A stretch of DNA of 64,000 nt from Neoechinorhynchus agilis (lineage: Eukaryota > Acanthocephala), in assembly GCA_051530055.1 (NCBI GenBank), contig CM121342.1, positions 11,904,001 to 11,968,000 on the forward strand, given 5' to 3'. Of this stretch, positions 35,881 to 46,922 are shown piece after piece. Position numbers and translations under genes: made by a program. The notes below the pieces were generated by a model. The model worked only from the letters and a program-made list of their open reading frames with translations, ran no database searches and had not been told where the DNA came from. How positions within the stretch are numbered: the first letter of the stretch is position 1; each line of letters opens with the position of its first letter.

Positions 35881-36450
35881 CTTAAACGCTTTAAATAAGT
35901 GGACAGGAACGTGCTCTCAAACACAATCTCGGATCACCTTCTGAAAACTTCCCATATTTTAAGGCAGCCTATGGCACAGAGACCCCTTTATTCTATGAGA
36001 ATAACCTGATTTGGTCTCAATCCGGTGAACAACAGGGGGATCCTCGGGGTCAATCGGATTTTCACTTGAAGGTCGAAATTATACGTCGGGTATTTAGATG
36101 ACGCTATTCTTGGAGACAAGCCTAAAGGACCTAAAGAATAGTTCGGAAACGATTTCAGGGTCTGGCTTGGATCTCAACTTCTAGAAGCGTGAGCTGCTGT
36201 TAGCTCGATCAGCTCAGTTTATTGGGTTCATGCGTACTGGGCAGAACGTTCCAATGGATACCGAAAGCACGCTGTCCAGTCTTGTGAAAGGGCATCAAAG
36301 TTAAAAACCCACGAGGCAGTGTTTCTCATCAAAAATTACCTCTACATATCGAAGTTTCTCTGCAAGCTCAGAACCACTCCAACCTTCGACCACCCGAAAG
36401 ACTTGGCTAAGCTCGACAACTTGGGTTGATACGAATTGAGATCTTTTAGA
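35840..36450 (+). mobile_element. RLE-type LINE, RT relic
   Basis: Plus-strand segments read AVLKIDLNALN, YGTETPLFYENNLIWSQSG, EQQGDPRG, and later THEAVFLIKNYLYISKFLCK. They match in order the RT and thumb of the LINE at 31219-33240. Frames change several times. Confidence 0.75.
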
Positions 36451-36938
36451 AGTGGCGATATTCCGCTATTCGGCAAGGGACTTTCGAACATGAGAGGAGA
36501 AAAATGGACTATTTTTAGCAACATTAAAAAATTAATCAATTCTTGAATGAAAAGTTATTAAAGAAATATGCTATGTTGTAGAGAAAGCAAAGTTTCAGCG
36601 GTTTAACCCAGACTGAAATCATCCAGTAGAGATGAAAGAAGTTTGCCTCGGCGCATTCTCTTAGCAAAACCACGGACTATTCACGCAGATATCTCGTGTA
36701 CAGTTGATCGAGTAAAGACCAACTCAACAGCTTAGGCAGATTTTGATCTCTACTTAAGACTAACCGCTGGCAACTCTAATACGTAAAACTCCCCCATAAA
36801 CCACGACCATTCCTCCTGCATATCGCTGACCGTTTGTTTATCTAGTCTATCGTCTTTTCGAAACAATCTGACTCTCAAATCCTTGTTGTTTGCGTATTCA
36901 CATTGCGGGCAACACTTTCATCTTTCATTCAGTTTCAT

Positions 36939-37682
36939 CTATCCAAAAGGACAACAAGATCCTTCTAATGAAGACGACGAACCTCTGTCTAATGGGTCAA
37001 TGATACGTTTCAGCAACGTAGCAGTCCTTGATTCCTCACCTTTGTCCTCCTTCCTCAATCGAGCAACTATGTCGGTCTTGAGCATGAGACTGTTTGTTAC
37101 GGATAAAAACAAATTATTGACATTAATATTACTTTTGGCACTCGTCTCCATATATTCGATATTATACTGATGAGCCAAAGACTCACCTGCCGATTTAGTA
37201 ACAACTCTTTCATTCTCCAAATCGCACTTATTTCCAACAAGAATCCGATGAACACTTCCACTAGCATTTTCTTCGATGTTATTCATCCATCGACGAACAT
37301 TATTGAACGATTCCGCTCGGCTGACATCAAAAATGAGAACAATTGAGTCTGCGTTTCTATAGTAGGACCGAGTTATATTAAAAAACTTCTCTTGGCCAGC
37401 AGTGTCCCAGATCTGTAGACGAACGGCTCTGTCACCGATACACACAGTCTTCATTTTAAAATCAATTCCTATCGTACTAATAAACGTATCCGAATAAAGA
37501 TTGTCCGTAAAACGAAACATGAGGCACGTCTTGCCAACTGCTGAGTCACCAATCAACATCACCTTAAAGAGATGATCGTAGCGACCACCGGACCGTAACG
37601 GACGATATACGACAGGCTCTTGAACAGACGAACGTTGACGCTCAACTTTCTCATTGCGCTCAAACGACCGAGGAACCACCAT
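36939..37682 (-). CDS. Rab GTPase of the Rab8/10-like group, intronless
   Basis: Rab proteins recruit effectors for vesicle traffic on membranes. The frame gives 247 residues from the chosen ATG (MVVPRSFERN); a longer start 96 bp upstream exists but would add a hydrophobic, unlikely N-terminus. Motifs: GDSAVGKT (45-52), switch I TFISTIGIDFKMKT, WDTAGQEKFFNITRSYYR, NKCD, ETSAK. The C-terminus ends SCCPFG, a CC-type prenylation site. Before the G domain lies an unusual basic extension of about 37 residues. No introns are present, in contrast to most genes here, which could mean a retrogene. The satellite array begins about 120 bp upstream of the start. Confidence 0.93.
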   Translation of the reverse strand: MVVPRSFERNEKVERQRSSVQEPVVYRPLRSGGRYDHLFKVMLIGDSAVGKTCLMFRFTDNLYSDTFISTIGIDFKMKTVCIGDRAVRLQIWDTAGQEKFFNITRSYYRNADSIVLIFDVSRAESFNNVRRWMNNIEENASGSVHRILVGNKCDLENERVVTKSAGESLAHQYNIEYMETSAKSNINVNNLFLSVTNSLMLKTDIVARLRKEDKGEESRTATLLKRIIDPLDRGSSSSLEGSCCPFG

Positions 37683-37799
37683 CACAAAAAAACACACTAT
37701 TCGTTCAAAACAAACAATCACAATCCAGCGTTCAAACTGTAAACATTTATTTTTTCGGCTGAAAAATTCTTTAGACAATTTGAGCGCTTATTTAAATGA

Positions 37800-40790
37800 A
37801 AAATCAAATCAGACTATTTTTCCCGCGAAATAACGTTTCAAGAACTAAATTATTCGATCAGCAGAACAAGTGTTTATCATGCTAATGAACGTTGTTCATG
37901 GATCAACGTTAGCAAAATCCAATAGGGTTTTGCGCAGATGGTCATTTTCGATTTTAAAAAGAGCGTCCATGAATCGTTTGAAGAAGAGCTCAAAAAAATA
38001 AAAACCTTTAAAGCAGCAAACGAGAAATTCAGCGATGAAAATAGTCGCCCTTTTTCGTTGGCGAAATATCAGCAGAAGAAGTGTTTATGATGTTAATGAA
38101 CGTTGTTCATGGATCAAGGTTAGGAAAATCAAATTGGGTTTAGTGTAGATGGGCATTTTAGATATAAGGAACCTTTAAAACAGCAAACGCTAAATTCAGC
38201 GATGAAAATAGTCGCCCCTTTTCGTTGGCGAAATAGCGTTTCAGAAACTAAAATATTCCATCAGCAGAACAAGTGTTTATCATGTTAATGAATGTTGTTC
38301 ATGGATCAACCTTAGCAAAGTCCAATTAGGTTTTGCGCAGGTGGTCATTTTCGATTTTAAAAAGAGCGTCCACGAATCGTTTGAAGAATAGCTCACAAAA
38401 ATAGAAACCTTTAAAACAGCAAACGCTAAATTCAGCGATGAAAATAGTGGCCCTTTTTCGTTGGCGAAATAACGTTTCCGAAACTAAATTATTCGATCAG
38501 CAGAACAAGTGTTTATCATGCTAATGAACGTTGTTCATGGATCAACGTTAGCAAAATCCAATTGGGTTTTGCGCAGATGGTCATTTTCGATTTTAAAAAG
38601 AGCGTCCATGAATCGTTTGAAGAAGAGCTCACAAAAATAGAAACCTTTAAAACAGCAAACGAGAAATTCAGCGATGAAAATAGTCGCCCTTTTTCGTTGG
38701 CGAAATAACGTTTCAAGAACTAAAATATTCGATCAGCAGAACAAGTGTTTATCATGCTAATGAACGTTGTTCATGGATCAACATTAGCAAAATCCAATAG
38801 GGTTTTGCGCAGGTGGTCATTTTCGATTTTAAAAAGAGCGTCCACGAATCGTTTGAAGAATAGCTCACAAAAATAGAAACCTTTAAAACAGCAAACGCTA
38901 AATTCAGCGATGAAAATAGTGGCCCTTTTTCGTTGGCGAAATAACGTTTCCGAAACTAAATTATTCGATCAGCAGAACAAGTGTTTATCATGCTAATGAA
39001 CGTTGTTCATGGATCAACGTTAGCAAAGTCCAATTAGGTTTTGCGCAGATGGTCATTTTCGATTTTAAAAAGAGCGTCCATGAATCGTTTGAAGAAGAGC
39101 TCACAAAAATAGAAACCTTTAAAACAGCAAACGAGAAATTCAGCGATGAAAATAGTCGCCCTTTTTCGTTGGCGAAATAACGTTTCAAGAACTAAAATAT
39201 TCGATCAGCAGAACAAGTGTTTATCATGCTAATGAACGTTGCTCATGGATCAAGACTAGCAAAATCCAATAGGGTTTTGCGCAGATGGTCATTTTCGATT
39301 TTAAAAAGAACGTCCATGAATCGTTTGAAGAAGAGCTCACAAAAATAGAAACCTTTAAAGCAGCAAACGAGAAATTCAGCGATGAAAATAGTCGCCTTTT
39401 TTGTTGGCGAAATAACCTTTCAAGAACTAAAATATTCGATCAGCAGAACAAGTGTTTATCATGTTATTGAATGTTGTTCATGGATCAACGTTTGCAAAGT
39501 CCCATTAAGTTTTGCGTAGATGGGTATTTTCGATTTTAAAAAGAGCGTTCACGAATCGTTTGAAGAAGAGCTCATAAAAATAGAAACCTTAAAAACAGCA
39601 AACGCTAAATTCAGCGATGAAAATAGTCGCCCCTTTTCGTTGGCGAAATAGCGTTTCAGAAACTAAAATATTCGATCAGCAGAACAAGTGTTTATCATGT
39701 TAATGAATGTTGTTCATGGATCAACATTAGCAAAGTCCCATTAAGTTTTGCGTAGATGGGTATTTTCGATTTTAAAAAGAGCGTCCACGAATCGTTTGAA
39801 GAAGAGCTCATAAAAATAGAAACCTTAAAAACAGCAAACGCTAAATTCAGCGATGAAAATAGACGCTCTTCTTCGTTGGCGAAATAACATTTCAAGAACT
39901 AAAATATTCGATCAGCAGAACAAGTGTTTATCATGCTGATGAACGTTGTTCATGGATCAACGTTAGCAAAGTCCAATTAGGTTTTGCGTAGATGGGCATT
40001 TTCGATTTTTTGAAAAGAGCGTCCACGAATCGCTTGAAGAAGAGCTCATAAAAATAGAAACCTTTAAAACAGCAAACGCAAAATTCAGCGATGAAAATAG
40101 TCGCCTTTTTTGTTGGCGAAATAACCTTTCAAGAACTAAAATATTCGATCAGCAGAACAAGTGTTTATCATGTTATTGAATGTTGTTCATGGATCAACGT
40201 TTGCAAAGTCCCATTAAGTTTTGCGTAGATGGGTATTTTCGATTTTAAAAAGAGCGTTCACGAATCGTTTGAAGAAGAGCTCATAAAAATAGAAACCTTA
40301 AAAACAGCAAACGCTAAATTCAGCGATGAAAATAGTCGCCCCTTTTCGTTGGCGAAATAGCGTTTCAGAAACTAAAATATTCGATCAGCAGAACAAGTGT
40401 TTATCATGTTAATGAATGTTGTTCATGGATCAACATTAGCAAAGTCCCATTAAGTTTTGCGTAGATGGGTATTTTCGATTTTAAAAAGAGCGTCCACGAA
40501 TCGTTTGAAGAAGAGCTCATAAAAATAGAAACCTTAAAAACAGCAAACGCTAAATTCAGCGATGAAAATAGTCGCACTTTTTCGTTGGCGAAATAACGTT
40601 TCAGAAATTAAAATATTCGATCAGAAGAACAAGCGATTATCATACTAATGAACGTTGTTCATGGATTAACGTTAGAAAAATCCAAATAGGTTTCGCGTAG
40701 ATGGGCATTTTCGATTTTTGAAAAGAGCGTTCATGAATCGTTTGAAGACGAGCTCATAAAAATAGAAATCGTTAAAACAGCGGTTATACG
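37800..40790. repeat. Satellite array, ~236-bp unit, 12-13 copies
   Basis: Units recur with landmarks CGATCAGCAGAACAAGTG and GTTGTTCATGGATCAA every ~236 bp. Some blocks repeat at multiples: 38516-38716 and 38988-39188 are offset by 472, and the segment starting 39391 recurs at 40100, offset 709, so two- and three-unit higher-order periods exist. One or two early units are shortened. Each unit holds a short plus-strand frame (MVIFDFKKSVHESFEEEL then TKIETFK) and a minus-strand frame of 66 codons; both end at the unit boundary. Confidence 0.93.
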
Positions 40791-41139
40791 ATTTTCGGCT
40801 ATGAATCCTAAGGCATTTGCAGTAGTCGAATGTTTGCATTATCCTGGTGCCTATCAGCTCCTAAATCATTCTACATTCCTCATACGATATACTCAGTTTT
40901 CTTTGTGACACTTGGGTTTCGCAAACCCTCTCGCACTTTCACCCCATCAATCATTTGCTTTGGTGTGGTCGTTTTGTGTTTACTCATGCGTATCAACGAA
41001 TCGATCGGAATAACGTATATTTATACGAAAAGATAAACGGCGCCATGAAATAGATTGATAACGCATTTCTGAAACGGTTACACAAACACCATTATCATAA
41101 ATCGGTCGTTATAAATCGTGCTTAGGTTGGTGGTTCGGT

Positions 41140-41148
41140 GTATATAAC
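41140..41148 (+). promoter_or_regulatory. TATA-like element
   Basis: GTATATAAC lies 47-55 bp upstream of the ATG at 41195. It is followed by TCAGTC near 41157, a plausible initiator. Confidence 0.45.
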
Positions 41149-41194
41149 TCGCACACTCAGTCTTCCATTTCGCAACCCTCTCTCTTCTACAGGT

Positions 41195-41867
41195 ATGCTG
41201 TTTCTTACGATCTGTCTAAGTCTTTTGGTCCTTTCAAACGCCTTTGTCCCTACTTATGTGGGTATCGTCGAGCCACGCTCCCACGTCCGCCCAAGAATGG
41301 TCCACTCACATCAACCATTGACCAGTCAACATGGCAGTGGTTGGTACTACAAATATCCCGGTGAAGACAGTAGTGAGGAACTCCTTCTTAGACATTACTT
41401 AGCCCGAGTTTCGTCGTAAACGTTGGGCAATTTCTTTTTTGGCGAAACACGGTTTAAACAGATATTCGCATGCCGGACCGGACTTTGATCCTTACGTTCA
41501 AAAACCCGATGAATTGGAAAAGGCTTTTGCAGCTCTTAAAGCGATTAAAAAGACTGAGCATGACAATCGGATTCTCTATCACGTCCATGCATGCGAAATC
41601 GCACTTGGGAACCTTCTTAAGGCTCTACGCCAAAGAGCCCTTGTTGCTGCTATAGCGGAACAAGCTGCTGCTCAACACCAGCAAATGTTTATTAACCAAC
41701 ATACTATTCCGGATCCACCACAAGCCCCAGTGGCCATAGAAGCGCATGTTCCAAATGCTGAAACAGTCAGTCAAACGGAGCCTAACCCCGAACAGTTAGA
41801 AAATCTGGATAACATGAAGAGTGACACCGGCAACAGTGCCGTAGAAGGAGCTATTATACCAATGTAG
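41195..41867 (+). CDS. Putative secreted protein, unknown function
   Basis: The ATG at 41195 opens MLFLTICLSLLVLSNA, a clear signal peptide, followed by FVPTYVGIVEPRSH. The second part, from about 41403 to 41867, reads PEFRRKRWAISFLAKHG, then a helical, Ala/Gln-rich stretch and an acidic tail. The two parts are in different frames. A GT-AG intron ending at 41402 (ATTACTTAG) with a donor at 41285 or 41300 would join them in frame; a one-base indel is the other explanation. CTCTCTCTTCTACAG just before the ATG is a good 3' splice site, hinting at a 5'UTR intron or trans-splicing. About 190-230 residues. I do not recognise the family. Confidence 0.6.
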
Positions 41868-41879
41868 ACCTAGACCCGA

Positions 41880-42736
41880 GTGTCACTTCAATGATTTATT
41901 CATCTTTGGCATAAGGACAGATAAAAATCGTTTGCATTTTTTATGTATGTGATTGCCAAACGGGTTGAAATTTTCGCAAAAATAATAAATATTCAGCGCA
42001 AAATTCAAGGATTTCATTAAGAGCCGTGTAGTGTCATTTTTTAACTTTAATTGTGTGCGTACCTATCAAAGAAAATGCTCTTTTGTGCATTATGTAGAAA
42101 CCTAAGCGACTTCGGATTTTTACATTTAGTTCCTTAAATCCATTTCTAGCTTCTTATTTCGATGTCCTATCATCCCCGCTTGATAAAAGTTTTTAAGACA
42201 AACTATCATCGCCATCACCCATTTGTGTATCTATAATGCGATCAATAAAATTCTAGAAATTATTAGGGCAATATTGAAGACGTAAAGCGGAGTGTTCATA
42301 CGGTAAAATCTCCAAGAGTGTGCATATCGACTTTTTTTCTACGATGAATTCTTAACACTTGGAAAAATGTTGGACATGGAAACTCAAGATGCAACCGCGA
42401 CACTCAAGTGCTCTAAATGTCCCTATGGATAAAAGTCACATTAGTCGCGAAGTATTTCTCTGCCTAAAGGCGTTGGTGGCTTTTATTGATTAATACTCTT
42501 CCGCTTATTGCCCATTTGGCGGAAAGAAGTGAGATAAATAGCTTACTGGATTGGACAAAGCTCAATGATATCATCGTTTTGTTGCATCATTCTCGTTGAT
42601 AAAACATTGCGAGTGATCAGTGAGTTATCTGAAGTTTTAATGTTAAATTCTGACCACCTTTCAGTGATTTAACCATTAAGAGAAAATTCTTCGGGATGAT
42701 AAAGTTGGAGTTGTTGTGATCCCCTCGATAATCCAT
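41880..42736. other. Intergenic, AT-rich
   Basis: An AATAATAAATA near 41985 could end the secreted-protein transcript. Nothing else was recognised. Confidence 0.4.
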
Positions 42737-42900
42737 ATTTTATTGAGATATTCCGCAGAGTTGAACATTTATTGGCCAAGCAAACGGTTGTTGAACTAAA
42801 CTTCAAGCTTTTTAAAATGTTTATTGAGATATTTGGCGAGAGGTTGAACATTTGTTGGTTCGGTAAACGATTGTTGGACTAAACTTCAAGCTTTTTAAAA
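42737..42900. repeat. Two-copy tandem duplication, ~84-bp unit
   Basis: The segment starting TTTATTGAGATATT and ending TTCAAGCTTTTTAAAAT occurs twice in a row with about 15% difference. Non-coding. Confidence 0.8.
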
Positions 42901-43374
42901 TTACTGATCTTCATTCCCTTAATTTCGTTTTCAGTAATGTTCTTATATGTGAATCACATCCACCTGAGACGATTCAGAAGGTCTCTTTTGAGTAAAAATC
43001 GTGGTAAGCTTGTTATTTTCAAAGCGATTTCACGGATTTAATCATTTATTCTTATTAACCATCTTTAAATATCGGAATGATTTCTTTGCCATCGAAGTTT
43101 TAAAGCCATACTTGAAAGTATGTGTATCAAGGTCAAGACTTTCTATTGATGACTTGCAAAAGAGCAAAGATCACCCGTGAACTTCATTTTTTAGGTTGTG
43201 CATTTGCCTACCACTTTACGGTGATAATCTTCAAGAAACTTTATCTGTTCAGATTGTTTTCAATGGTGGTCATGCCTCTAACGGCTCTACTCTTGGAATC
43301 CTCAAGATTTAAATGACCACAAAGCTTTGTGTTATCGTTGTAAAGTAGTTATTCATGGATATTTTTTATGATAT
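42901..43374. other. Intergenic, nothing recognised
   Basis: Only short frames in AT-rich sequence. Confidence 0.4.
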
Positions 43375-43720
43375 AGAGATTAGCTTACTTTTTATTTGTC
43401 GATAGGAGAGATAAATGAAATTAAGAATTTTATTGATTTTATATTTCAATCCACTATCTCGGATCTTCTTGAGTTAAAGTGGTAAGATCACTTCTCGCCG
43501 AAATTGCTAATGCACATCAATAGTAAGCTAATCAGTTGAAAAAAACTTGCAAGCAATCGCTGAAGAAGATCCGAGATATCAAATCAATAAATTCTCAATT
43601 TCATTTATCTCTCCTATCGACAAATAACAATGAATTATCTTTTCAAAACGATTAGCTTACTATTGATGTGCATTAGCAATTTCGGCGAGAAGTGATGTTA
43701 CCGCTTTAACTCGGATGAAA
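43375..43720. repeat. Nested inverted PLE-type termini
   Basis: Segment A (about 43395-43475, with TATTTGTCGATAGGAGAG and CTCGGATCTTCTT) recurs inverted at 43560-43628. Segment B (about 43475-43545, TTCTCGCCGAAATTGC and ACATCAATAGTAAGC) recurs inverted at 43655-43715. The order is A-B-A'-B', not a simple hairpin. Segment A' also occurs at 45855-45950. GAAGAAGATCCGAGAT is the PLE-tail core. No coding part is present. Confidence 0.75.
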
Positions 43721-43727
43721 CGTTAAG

Positions 43728-43917
43728 AGTTCGTGCATCTCTCCGGATCCTCAGATGCATCCAGGAGGCGGGACTCAACCGTGAGTTTCCTCCCTTCGGC
43801 GGTATTTCGCCCCCTTTGGTTGCGCATCATTCGCGATTGTGGATTCGAACCCTTGACCCTGGAACGGGGATCCGGGGGCGAATCTACTGGACCACCTCCG
43901 CACATCTACGAAATGTA
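43728..43917 (-). mobile_element. tRNA-derived SINE
   Basis: On the minus strand the sequence begins GATGTGCGGAGG and contains an A box (TGGTCCAGTAG) and a perfect B box (GGTTCGAATCC) about 40 bp apart. About 110 bp of GC-rich body unrelated to tRNA follows. The tRNA part cannot fold as a complete tRNA that I can see, so a SINE is preferred over a tRNA gene. It sits directly beside PLE-type termini. Confidence 0.65.
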
Positions 43918-44004
43918 CAAACCCAGCTGACGAAATCGGTTTGCTCAACCTCATGTCTTTATTTGCTTTCACGATATAGAGATTAATTTACTAATTCCCT
44001 TTCA

Positions 44005-44140
44005 CAATATTTCGTCCGTCTCGTCGGCCTAAGAAAACTTACAGGAAACCTTTGTATTATCTTAAAATTGTAATAACTTACAGACAATTCTAAAGAAGGC
44101 CCACGAAGAATACGAAATATTAATAAAATTAAATTACTTC
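44005..44140. repeat. Inverted pair of PLE-type termini
   Basis: AATATTTCGTCCGTCTCGTC at 44007 onward is mirrored by AGAAGGCCCACGAAGAATAC at about 44095-44125. The GAAGGCCNACGAAGA core followed by a GAAATATT motif is the PLE-tail form seen elsewhere in the window. Confidence 0.6.
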
Positions 44141-44427
44141 TCTTCTCTTCGCCTTGACCAAAACAATCTATGAATATTTTTATTTAGCGTATGCATGACT
44201 CAGCCGATCGCATTTATCAGCATAAATAAAGTTCCCAAATTCAGTCATGTTTAATAACTTAATTTATAGCGTGAATCGCTGCTTTATTTTCCAGGCGTAT
44301 GTCTTAATTTCAATTTTAATTTGGCATAGATACGACCCAGATATAGTTGTTAATCTATGAATAACATCTTTACAATATCGCAAAATTTACGTTTTTAGAC
44401 AGAACGAGAAACATTAAACATTTTTAT

Positions 44428-45361
44428 ATGACAACGAGAAAAATGTCGCGGAAGCTTTCAGAATCGAGTTTTACAGATCACTCCAATAAGAAACGTTCAA
44501 AGCAATCGTTGGAATCTCCCATGTCTGTTGTTTCATGGAACGTAAACGGTTTACGAGCGTGGGCTACTAAGAAAACTACAATCGAATGGATTGTGAGGCA
44601 AAGTAACGCCGACATTGTGTGCCTTCAAGAAACGAAATTCAACTCAGAGAAAAAATCTCTTAGGGATCATCTTCAACAAAATACGCCAGAACTTTTGACC
44701 TTATATCCTTTTATATACTCATTGGAGAGTCAGACAAAGAAAGGATATTCTGGAATCGCAATTTTAAAAATGAACAATATGAGCAACCTTTTGCACGTAT
44801 ATTTCATCGGTAAGCAAATTAAAGCCGCTTGAACAAATGGAGGGCTTAAAGGATGATCTTGAAGGTCGTCTTATTACACTCAAGTACGAAAATCTTATTT
44901 TGGTGTGTACGTATGTTCCAAATGCTGGTATGGGCTTAAAGCGGTTATCCCATCGACAGCAATGGAACATTGATTTCGAAAGTTATTTAAAAGACCTAAG
45001 AACCAAGACATCTAACTTGATTGTATGTGGAGATTTAAATGTAGCTCATAATGAAATCGATTTGGCCCACCCTAAAACAAACACTCGAACTGCTGGATTT
45101 ACTGACGAAGAGAGAGCGGACTTTAGCCGACTGCTCAACGAATGTGTGCTTATTGATTCATTTAGAAAATTATATCCGGACAAAGAAGGTGCGTATACGT
45201 TTTGGAGCTATAAACGCAATGCTAGAGCATCGAATTCGGGTTGGAGACTTGATTACTTCCTTGTTTCATCGATGGATCACGTTAACGATTGTATAATTCA
45301 TTCTGAAGTGAAAGGAAGTGACCATTGTCCTATTGAACTAAATCTAAGGAATTCCAAATGA
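44428..45361 (+). CDS. AP endonuclease, exonuclease III/APE1 family
   Basis: APE1-type enzymes cut DNA at abasic sites in nuclear base-excision repair. Exon 1 is 44428-44766, exon 2 is 44813-45361, giving 295 residues (human 318). Motifs: VVSWNVNGLRAW (catalytic Asn), LQETK (metal-binding Glu), CTYVPNAGMGL (Tyr), CGDLNVAHNEIDL (Asp/Asn), AYTFWSYKRNARASNSGWRL, and GSDHCPI (His). The N-terminal 30 residues are basic and polar, as in APE1. The exon junction is unusual: keeping the family alignment (GYSGIAIL then SKLKPLEQ) removes 46 nt without GT-AG ends. The only in-frame GT-AG option is a 28-nt intron (44797-44824). Confidence 0.95.
44767..44812 (+). other. Candidate non-conventional intron (AP endonuclease), 46 nt
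   Basis: The boundaries are inferred from protein alignment and can slide over a 3-base direct repeat (TAA). ATGAA at 44770-44774 pairs with TTCAT at 44803-44807, and ATAT next to it can pair with ATAT after a two-base bulge. No GT-AG choice of normal length fits. The stem is weaker than in the DHX15 cases. Confidence 0.45.
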
Positions 45362-46368
45362 TGGCTAGGACTACGAAGCAAATGTACTTTTTTGTGTATT
45401 GAGTGGAGATTGCGATCTAAATTAGATCTCGATTCAGTTATGCGATCAAAAATGCTGATAGAATGTCGAGCAAAGAATTTCTTACTACATTTTAAAGTGC
45501 TGTGCAATCTCTATTCATCTCTGTTCTAAGCAACAAAAAAGTTATTAAAAGTATCTTTTTATATCATCAATTTTTTAAATGTCATATAAGGTAATTGGAA
45601 AGCGCAGTAAATCACCGCCTTCCCTAGTGTTTCCTGTAGAACGATTGATTCCTTCACTCGGAAGCTATAAATGATCCTTAATGTATTTAACAGTTCTAGT
45701 AAAAATCGCAAATATTATTTTAGCACAAAATTAGAAATCTAAGTCTTTCATATTGACGACCGTGCTGGAGTGCCAAATCGTCGGAGAATAATTGAATAAG
45801 TGTTGAAAAGATAATTCATTGTTATATGTCGACGACGTTAACGTCATGAACACTTGCAAACAATCGCTGAAGAAGATCCGAGATGGTGGATCGAAATATC
45901 AAATCAATAAATTCTTAATTTCATTTATCTCTCCTATCGACAAATAATAATTGAATGAGTGTTGACACTTTGATCCACAACTCTTCTAAAACGTATTTCA
46001 ACTTTTGTTCGGTCAAGTTAAGGCCTATATTTTAAGGGAAAAGACGGGTTTGAATTTTAAGCGTAAATCTCTATATGACATAACATTTCGTTCATGATTA
46101 TATCACATAGAACAATGACGCTGGGCATGCGCCTTTTTAGATGTGAGGCTTCTTACCTGGGTGAGAACCGACAGTGAATTGGATGAATTTGATTGTTCAG
46201 CACAGAATCACGAAAATGCCTACATTTTCAGGGGGTTAAAATACGTGTTTTGCGTTGAAGAAAGTGCCGTTATCAAAGTCTAAAATGTATGGTTCATACC
46301 GAAATATCGGACCTCACAACATTACTTCACTTTTCTGCAATATAAAAAACATGAATAATTCAAATTTC
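45362..46368. other. Intergenic with one PLE tail
   Basis: About 45855-45950 carries TCGCTGAAGAAGATCCGAGA and the TATCTCTCCTATCGACAAAT-type terminus also seen at 43560-43628: a solo PLE end. Nothing else was recognised. Confidence 0.6.
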
Positions 46369-46369
46369 A

Positions 46370-46520
46370 AATTAGACGAATCACTGGCGATCAGAGATCA
46401 GGAGAATTCCTCCCACAAAACATAAGTCTGCTTGTGCAACAGGGGAACGCTGCATCCGCCTTTTCGACTGTTACACCAAAACGGCAGCTGAGTGATCCAG
46501 AGCGGTGGTGTGAATGTTGG
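46370..46520 (+). mobile_element. RLE-type LINE, 3' terminal stub
   Basis: Plus-strand translation gives GEFLPQNISLLVQQGNAASA then ERWCEC, matching AGVFLRQNISLAVQRGNAAS and the FGGRW end of the LINE at 31219-33240. 5'-truncated stub. Confidence 0.7.
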
Positions 46521-46922
46521 AAGGATTTGATCAAAAAAATTGTATTTAAAACAAGATTAATGTAAAAATAAAAATATTGCATCATTTTCAAACAGAAAGT
46601 ACAGTCTTTTTCATGGCTAGAATGCTACAAATGGCATCATTTGCGAACTTTGAGATGATTTTGTGTTGTTTTATCTTTTTGTTGTTGCCATGCACCCTGA
46701 TAAACTTGTCATGTTTTTAATATTTGCAAGATTACGGTTTATAACAGAAATAGCTGACGAGCGAATAGAAAGCGTGACTTAAAGCTATTTAAGAATTTGG
46801 CTTTTCAAATTTGAACACGAACAACATTTATAGTAAACTTTACCATGTGATACAGTGACGCTTATACTTAAATCACAATATACAACGATATAGCGATTAG
46901 GTTCTCTCCCATGCAGATTTAA

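Noticed and set aside
37800-40790. Repeated 60-66-codon frames, for example minus-strand MKRYFANEKG
   Set aside because: They recur once per satellite unit and end at unit boundaries; annotated as repeat, not as genes.
43728-43917. tRNA gene on the minus strand
   Set aside because: A and B boxes are present, but a complete acceptor and anticodon stem could not be formed, and a long non-tRNA body follows. SINE preferred.
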